Origin: Bacillota bacterium
Lineage (GTDB): Bacteria; Bacillota; Clostridia; Lachnospirales; Bianqueaceae
Assembly (NCBI GenBank): GCA_017620135.1
Contig: JAFZQZ010000113.1
Location: 1 to 64,000, forward strand
Length of the DNA: 64,000 bases
Direction of reading: 5' to 3'
The first letter of the stretch is position 1, and the number at the start of each line of letters is the position of its first letter. This document shows positions 59,619-64,000 of this stretch, in pieces. The translations under genes were made by a program, and so were the position numbers. Under the pieces are notes generated by a model, which was not told the DNA's origin, did not search any database, and saw only the letters and a list, made by a program, of their open reading frames with translations.

Positions 59619-60554
59619 TTATTCCACGCACTTTCGGATGAAGTCTTCCACGATATCCAGCACACGGTCAGTCCAGAAATCCGGTCCGCCGTGGTCGGCG
59701 CCTTTAACCAGGTAAAGCTCGACCGGATGATTAGTCTCGCGCAGCCTGCGGTAGAGGATCACGCTGCCGGTGCAGTTGACCACACGATCTTTCGTTCCGT
59801 GGAAGATCAGGACCGGCGGCAGTTTAGTCGACTCGTCGATATGGCATTCCACGGATAAGGCCTCAGCCCATTCCGGATGCTCGATCAGGTCCCGACCGCC
59901 CATGACCATGCCTTCCGGGCTGTCCGGCCGGCAATGATTGACGGTCATCGGGTTGGAGTCCGGCGCCATCAGGGAAGTGGATCCGTAATAATCGACGATC
60001 CCTTTTACGCTGGCGCTGATACCGGGATAATGGTTGAACTCGGTCTCATCATTCTGAAGCAGTCCGCCCCACATGGCGGTATGGCCGCCGGAGGAATCAC
60101 CGGCCAGGATGACTTTTTCAGGATCGATCCAGAAGGATGCGGCGTTCTGCTTGAGGAAACGGACCGCGTTCCGGGCGTCGACCGCCTGTGCCGGGAACGA
60201 AGCGATCCCGGAATGGCGGTACTCTACGATCGCGCAGACAAATCCACGGATCGCCAGGCGGCTGATATTCGCTACATTTCCGTAGATCCGCTGCTGCATC
60301 CAGGCGGAACCCTGGACGAACACGACACAGGGAAGTGCCGGTGCGGGCTCATCAGTAGGACGGTCGAACCGGCGGTTGCGGCACTGAGGGATCAACAGCT
60401 GCAGTCTGAGCGGCGTGTCGCCTGTGGTCCGGTATTCGACGTCATTGAGGTAGAGTACGCCCGGTTCCTCGCCGGTCGTTTCGACGAAATGCGCGCCTTC
60501 TACTGGTTCTGTAAATTCGGGAAATTCTTCATAGGTCCAGGCTTTGACTTCCAT
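59619..60554 (-). CDS. Alpha/beta-hydrolase esterase (BD-FAE-like)
   Basis: A 311-residue cytoplasmic esterase. VVFVQGSAWMQQR forms the oxyanion region (about 94), the nucleophile serine lies in AGDSSGGHTAMW (about 155), the acid in HGTKDRVV (about 258) and the histidine in KGADHGGPDFW (about 289). It resembles acetyl-xylan or feruloyl-type carbohydrate esterases. It is 22 bases downstream of the Eis-like acetyltransferase gene and shares its transcript, perhaps as an acetyl-removing partner. Confidence 0.88.
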   Translation of the reverse strand: MEVKAWTYEEFPEFTEPVEGAHFVETTGEEPGVLYLNDVEYRTTGDTPLRLQLLIPQCRNRRFDRPTDEPAPALPCVVFVQGSAWMQQRIYGNVANISRLAIRGFVCAIVEYRHSGIASFPAQAVDARNAVRFLKQNAASFWIDPEKVILAGDSSGGHTAMWGGLLQNDETEFNHYPGISASVKGIVDYYGSTSLMAPDSNPMTVNHCRPDSPEGMVMGGRDLIEHPEWAEALSVECHIDESTKLPPVLIFHGTKDRVVNCTGSVILYRRLRETNHPVELYLVKGADHGGPDFWTDRVLDIVEDFIRKCVE

Positions 60555-60576
60555 AATTAACCTCCAGAGAAAATAG

Positions 60577-62043
60577 TTAGAATCCGTCGGTGAAGAAGAT
60601 ATCTTTTTTCACGAAGATCGGACGAAGAGCGGTGGGATTCGGACAGCTGACGCCCGGCAGGTACAGGACCTGGTCGATGGACAGCGTCCCCAGAACGAGC
60701 TGCGTGAGCACCTGGATGGAGCAGGTCAGATCCACCGGGGAAGAGATCGCGTCCGGCGTTTCTTCGCCGGCTTCTTTCGCGGCTTCTGCCGCGGCTCTTT
60801 TCTGGGCCTCAGCAGCTTCTTTCGCTTTCTTTTCCTCTGATTCTTTCAGAAAACCGGCAGCCGCGGAAGAGGTATAGGTCATATAATCCGCGAGCGGTTC
60901 GGGATCCTCGCCCCAGTCTTTTCGAAATACGAAACCGGTCGGTTTTTCATCTTCATCTTTCGTTTCTTCAGCCGGCTTGAAAACCTGTACTTCCGTCAGT
61001 TCCTCCGGCCTGACTTCCGCAGGAGAATCCCCCAGCTTCAGCACGCTGGTCGCCTTCGAATCCGCGTAGTTGATACGGAAAACGCCGGTGTTCTCCGGGA
61101 TCTGCGGATCGGTCACATAGACCGTGAACCGTCCGGCACGGGCCGGATAGCGCATCTGGCGCAGGGCTTTCGTGACATTCACGATGCGGCCCATCCCACG
61201 GGGCGTTACTTCCAGCGAGACGTCATAGCATTCAGGCAGCATATCGATCAGCGGGACAGAAGGCGGCAGCGGGAGCTCCAGATTATCATACTGGGCACGG
61301 AACGTATAAAGGAAGCCGAGCAGACCACGCAGGGCTTTTTCATCCCGGAACGCGATATCCCGGACGACCATCGTCATGCCTTCACCGGGTTTCCCGGGTT
61401 TTTTGGTAATAAAGCTCAGGAAAGCGTCATCGCCGATGGCATAGGTATAGTTCAGATCTTTCCATGGGTCCTCGGAGACACGGTGCCACTGGCTGCTGCC
61501 CTTGCGCTTGATATACAGGTTGTTCCTGCGTCCGAAGATCTCGCACATTGTCTCTAGCTCGTGATAATCCGTGACGACACGGGCTGAGCGATCCTGCGGC
61601 AAAGCACCCAGGGATTTGATGGGCAGCTTATAGGTATAGCGCTTCTGGACCTGCTCATAGCCGAACTTGCGATAGAACTCGTGGGAGAAAGGATAGAGGA
61701 TCGAGAAGGTGACGCCGTCCCGGTACCAGTCGGGGATCAGGACTTCGAAGATCTTGCGGATCCCGCCGTTTCCGCGGGCCTCCGGCAGGGACGCGACGCC
61801 GCCGACGCCGGTAGCTTTCGTAAGAACGCCGTCGAACCAGACATCATAGGCATGAATGAACATGCCGCTGCTGACGGGATTGCCGTATCCGTAACATTCT
61901 TCAAAACTCTCGGAGAGCTGCTGCTGTGTCCGGGGCTCAAAGGCTTCCCCGTCAAAGGAATAAACGAAAGCGGTCGCGTTCACACGGGCGAAAGCTTTCT
62001 GATCCTCCGGGGTCGTCAGTTTGCGAACATAAGGGATATCCAT
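60577..62043 (-). CDS. Eis-like GNAT N-acetyltransferase with charged insertion
   Basis: A 488-residue acetyltransferase of the Eis/SCP2-like group. The N-terminal GNAT domain (about 1-150) shows the acetyl-CoA loop in ARGNGGIRKIFEVLIPD (about 90-106); a second GNAT-like domain (about 155-290) follows, then an SCP2-like C-terminal domain (about 295-488) ending in the Eis-like free carboxylate FTDGF. An Ala/Glu/Lys-rich stretch at about 400-430 (EEKKAKEAAEAQKRAAAE) is inserted into the C-terminal domain and is likely a helix or coiled coil. Substrate unknown; aminoglycosides or amines are possible. Confidence 0.85.
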   Translation of the reverse strand: MDIPYVRKLTTPEDQKAFARVNATAFVYSFDGEAFEPRTQQQLSESFEECYGYGNPVSSGMFIHAYDVWFDGVLTKATGVGGVASLPEARGNGGIRKIFEVLIPDWYRDGVTFSILYPFSHEFYRKFGYEQVQKRYTYKLPIKSLGALPQDRSARVVTDYHELETMCEIFGRRNNLYIKRKGSSQWHRVSEDPWKDLNYTYAIGDDAFLSFITKKPGKPGEGMTMVVRDIAFRDEKALRGLLGFLYTFRAQYDNLELPLPPSVPLIDMLPECYDVSLEVTPRGMGRIVNVTKALRQMRYPARAGRFTVYVTDPQIPENTGVFRINYADSKATSVLKLGDSPAEVRPEELTEVQVFKPAEETKDEDEKPTGFVFRKDWGEDPEPLADYMTYTSSAAAGFLKESEEKKAKEAAEAQKRAAAEAAKEAGEETPDAISSPVDLTCSIQVLTQLVLGTLSIDQVLYLPGVSCPNPTALRPIFVKKDIFFTDGF

Positions 62044-62075
62044 GGTTAGTTCCCCCTTGAAAATAAGGTAAAGTT

Positions 62076-62105
62076 AGTATACCATATTCCTATGATCGTA
62101 TTCAA
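62076..62105 (-). promoter_or_regulatory. Promoter of the Eis-like/esterase unit
   Basis: On the minus strand TTGAAT (62100-62105) and TATACT (62076-62081) with an 18-base spacer. Confidence 0.5.
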
Positions 62106-62134
62106 GATAACGAAATGAATATGGAGAGCAAGAT

Positions 62135-62788
62135 ATGATCCGCAACGTGATTTTTGATATGGGCAACGTGCTGCTGGACTGGGATCCGAAAACGAGACTT
62201 TCGGAAATGGATTTTTCGAAGATCCATCAGGAAGTGCTCTATGAAGAGATCTTTCGGACCATCGAGTGGAGCATGCTGGACGCCGGGAAGATCGAAGTGG
62301 ATGAAGCGGTCCGCAGGATGTGTGAGCGGCTCGCCTTCCATGTGAAACGCGGTTTCTATCCGGTCACGGAAGAGGAGATCCCGAAGCTCTGTGAGGAAGT
62401 AAAGTTTGTCATGGACCATCCGAAAGATCTGGTGCGTCCTGAAAAAGAAACGCAGTTCCTGCCGCAGGCCCTGAAAGACGCGGGATATCACTGTTATCTG
62501 CTGACCAACGCCAGCGTACTTTTTCGTGAGTATCAAAGCGAGATCCCCGCTTTTCTGGCGCTGGACGGCATTTTCGTCTCCGCGGAGCACAGGATGCTGA
62601 AGCCGGACCGGGAGATCTATGAGACCATGCTGAGCGAGTTCGGGCTGAAAGCGGAAGAGTCGGTCTTTATCGATGACATGCCCGTCAATGTCGCAGGCGC
62701 CATGTTCTGCGGAATGGAAGGCGTCGTCTACAAGGCGGATGTGGACAGGCTGCTCACGGATCTTGGCAGGATCGGCGTGACCATTTGA
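62135..62788 (+). CDS. HAD-family phosphatase
   Basis: A 217-residue haloacid-dehalogenase hydrolase. Motif I is seen in VIFDMGNVLLDWD, with Asp8 of the DxG form (the second position is Met-Gly rather than Asp-x-Asp), motif II in CYLLTNAS (about 119), motif III lysine in MLKPDREIYE (about 151) and motif IV in VFIDDMPVNV (about 176). The replaced second aspartate is typical of the YihX/epoxide-hydrolase subgroup that acts on sugar phosphates or nucleotides. It starts a plus-strand unit with the DJ-1 protein. Confidence 0.88.
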   Translation: MIRNVIFDMGNVLLDWDPKTRLSEMDFSKIHQEVLYEEIFRTIEWSMLDAGKIEVDEAVRRMCERLAFHVKRGFYPVTEEEIPKLCEEVKFVMDHPKDLVRPEKETQFLPQALKDAGYHCYLLTNASVLFREYQSEIPAFLALDGIFVSAEHRMLKPDREIYETMLSEFGLKAEESVFIDDMPVNVAGAMFCGMEGVVYKADVDRLLTDLGRIGVTI

Positions 62789-62809
62789 TATCAACTTGAG
62801 GAGGAAAAC

Positions 62810-63370
62810 ATGAGCAAAGTCGTGATGTTTCTGGCGGACGGGCTGGAAGAGTGTGAAGCCCTGATCACCGTGGATATTTTAAGAAGAGGCGGGGTGGAGG
62901 TCGTGACCGCGTCCATCAAAGAAGAAACGACGATCCATTCTTCACACGGGATCACGTTCGAGGCCGACTCGTTGGCGAAGGATCTTTCCTATGAAGAATT
63001 CGACATGGTCATCCTGCCCGGCGGACATGGCGGCACGATGAATCTGAAGGCCAGCCCACTGGTGGAGAAAGTACTGAAGGATTTCGCTGCCGACGAAAGC
63101 AGGTTTGTGACCGCGATCTGTGCGGCGCCTAGTATCCTGGGCGACCTTCACCTGCTGGAGGGAAAGAAAGCTACCTGCTTCCCGGGTTTTGAGCAGCATC
63201 TTTTCGGCGCCGAGTATACATCCGCGCCTGTGACGGTGGACGGAAGGTTCATCACCGGCAAGGGCATGGGATGTACGATCCCCTTCGCGCTGACCCTGCT
63301 TAGGAAGCTGGAAGGCGAGGACATGGCCGAAGATATCCGAAAACGCATCCAGTATCCCTTTGAAGTCTGA
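62810..63370 (+). CDS. DJ-1/PfpI-family protein
   Basis: A 186-residue class I glutamine-amidotransferase-like protein. KVVMFLADGLEECEALITVD has the conserved glutamate (about 15), the nucleophile cysteine is in TAICAAPSILG (about 105) and the VTVDGRFITGKGMG stretch is typical. Close relatives are protein deglycases or chaperones (YajL, DJ-1) or of unknown activity. The ATG has AGGAGG upstream. It sits 21 bases after the HAD gene and 22 before pepC. Confidence 0.9.
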   Translation: MSKVVMFLADGLEECEALITVDILRRGGVEVVTASIKEETTIHSSHGITFEADSLAKDLSYEEFDMVILPGGHGGTMNLKASPLVEKVLKDFAADESRFVTAICAAPSILGDLHLLEGKKATCFPGFEQHLFGAEYTSAPVTVDGRFITGKGMGCTIPFALTLLRKLEGEDMAEDIRKRIQYPFEV

Positions 63371-63392
63371 TCCTGAAAGGAGTGAATATATC

Positions 63393-64000
63393 ATGCAGCA
63401 AGCGATTACTTATGAACAGCTGGAACAGCTGGAAAAGAACTTTGCCGCAGACCGCGCGAACAAAGTCGCGATGAACGCGGTGACCGGTACCGGCGTCCTT
63501 GCCAACGCGAAACGCCCCGAGGCTTTCCGCACCGATCTTCATCAGTTTTCCCTGAAGATCGATCAGGGAGAGATCACGAACCAGAAATCAAGCGGACGCT
63601 GCTGGATGTTCGCGGCGCTCAACACCATGCGTTTCGAGATCATGAAAAAGCTGGATCTGGAAACGTTCGAGCTCTCCCAGAACTACACGCTGTTCTATGA
63701 TAAGCTGGAAAAAGCGAACTATTTCCTCGAAAATATCCTTGAGACCCTGGATGAGCCCACAAACGGACGGCTGATCAGCTGGCTTCTTTCAAGCCCGCTA
63801 GGCGACGGCGGCCAGTGGGATATGATCTGCTGTCTGATCGAGAAATACGGCGTCGTTCCGAAGGCGGCCATGCCGGAAACTTATTCCTCTTCCGCGACGT
63901 GGGAAATGACTTCCATCATGACCGAAAAACTCCGCGAATACGCCTGCCGTCTGAGAAAAGCCTACAGGGCCGGTGCTTCGATGGATGAGCTTCGGGCCAT
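63393..64000 (+). CDS. pepC: Aminopeptidase C (bleomycin hydrolase family), 3'-truncated by window
   Basis: The first 202 codons of a C1B papain-like aminopeptidase. The catalytic cysteine is present in NQKSSGRCWMFAALN (about 63-77), and the N-terminal VTGTGVLANAKRP and YDKLEKANYFLENIL stretches fit PepC. The histidine and asparagine lie beyond the window end. The ATG follows AAAGGAG. Such cytoplasmic hexameric enzymes finish peptide digestion. It would be a formal target type for cystatin-like inhibitors, but the lipoprotein at 17.8 kb is extracellular. Confidence 0.95.
   Translation, partial: MQQAITYEQLEQLEKNFAADRANKVAMNAVTGTGVLANAKRPEAFRTDLHQFSLKIDQGEITNQKSSGRCWMFAALNTMRFEIMKKLDLETFELSQNYTLFYDKLEKANYFLENILETLDEPTNGRLISWLLSSPLGDGGQWDMICCLIEKYGVVPKAAMPETYSSSATWEMTSIMTEKLREYACRLRKAYRAGASMDELRA

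Overview
The window reads as a chromosomal segment of a strictly anaerobic, saccharolytic Gram-positive Clostridia-type bacterium (Lachnospiraceae-like, probably gut), with GC slightly above 50%. The reasons are strong AGGAGG ribosome-binding sites, TTGACA/TATAAT promoters, a PyrR-type attenuator, a YerC/TrpR-like protein, indolepyruvate:ferredoxin oxidoreductase, a C11 clostripain-like lipoprotein, tRNAs without encoded CCA, and the clostridial order glnA-ANTAR regulator-gltB-gltD. Taxonomy below class is inference. No phage, transposase, integrase, CRISPR array or rRNA was seen.

Layout. 0-0.2 kb: a tandem hairpin repeat cut by the window edge. 0.2-3.5 kb (minus): araD-like epimerase and purC in one unit, then an acyl-CoA synthetase. 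3.5-7.8 kb (plus): iorA-iorB-paaK-ACT protein, an aryl/indole-pyruvate oxidation operon. 7.8-10.2 kb (minus): amidohydrolase plus sodium:solute symporter. 10.4-14.6 kb (minus): YerC-like regulator, a membrane protein with a Pro/Gln-rich tail, then thrC-thrB. 14.7-17.6 kb (minus): M15 peptidase, zinc-ribbon protein, GH27 alpha-galactosidase, and tRNA-Glu/tRNA-Ser with tandem hairpins. 17.8-18.4 kb (plus): a lipoprotein made of two cystatin-like repeats. 18.6-23.5 kb: flavodoxin-like protein (minus), ddl-murI-DUF1934-membrane protein (plus), MATE exporter (minus). 23.6-25.9 kb: large C11 peptidase lipoprotein. 26-28.2 kb: PyrR-attenuated pyrR and uracil permease. 28.2-28.7 kb: a non-coding array of about 39-bp repeats arranged head to head. 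28.7-33 kb: GH3 enzyme (minus) and aspS (plus). 33.1-42.5 kb (minus): glnA, ANTAR regulator, gltB, gltD, pyrG, a nitrogen-assimilation run with a terminator in the glnA leader.

42.6-57.2 kb is the most distinctive part. A PrpR-like enhancer-type regulator that lacks the sigma-54 contact motif is divergent from an operon of acid-sugar kinase, cytoplasmic BNR sialidase-like protein, iron alcohol dehydrogenase, DapA/NanA-type aldolase, PdxA2, esterase, SLC13-like transporter, two unusual two-domain hydrolases and a MATE exporter. The kinase plus PdxA2 pair is the known route from threonate/erythronate-type acids to dihydroxyacetone phosphate and CO2. The esterases, dehydrogenase, lyase and transporter suggest that the true substrate is an esterified or otherwise modified acid sugar, which is a hypothesis.

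57.2-64 kb: upp (minus), a lipoprotein, queT under a preQ1-I riboswitch, an esterase and Eis-like acetyltransferase pair (minus), then a HAD hydrolase, DJ-1/PfpI protein and the start of pepC (plus), which runs off the window.

Many housekeeping genes carry promoters with 16-18 bp spacing readable by eye; these are listed. All functional calls come from motif recognition without database searches.
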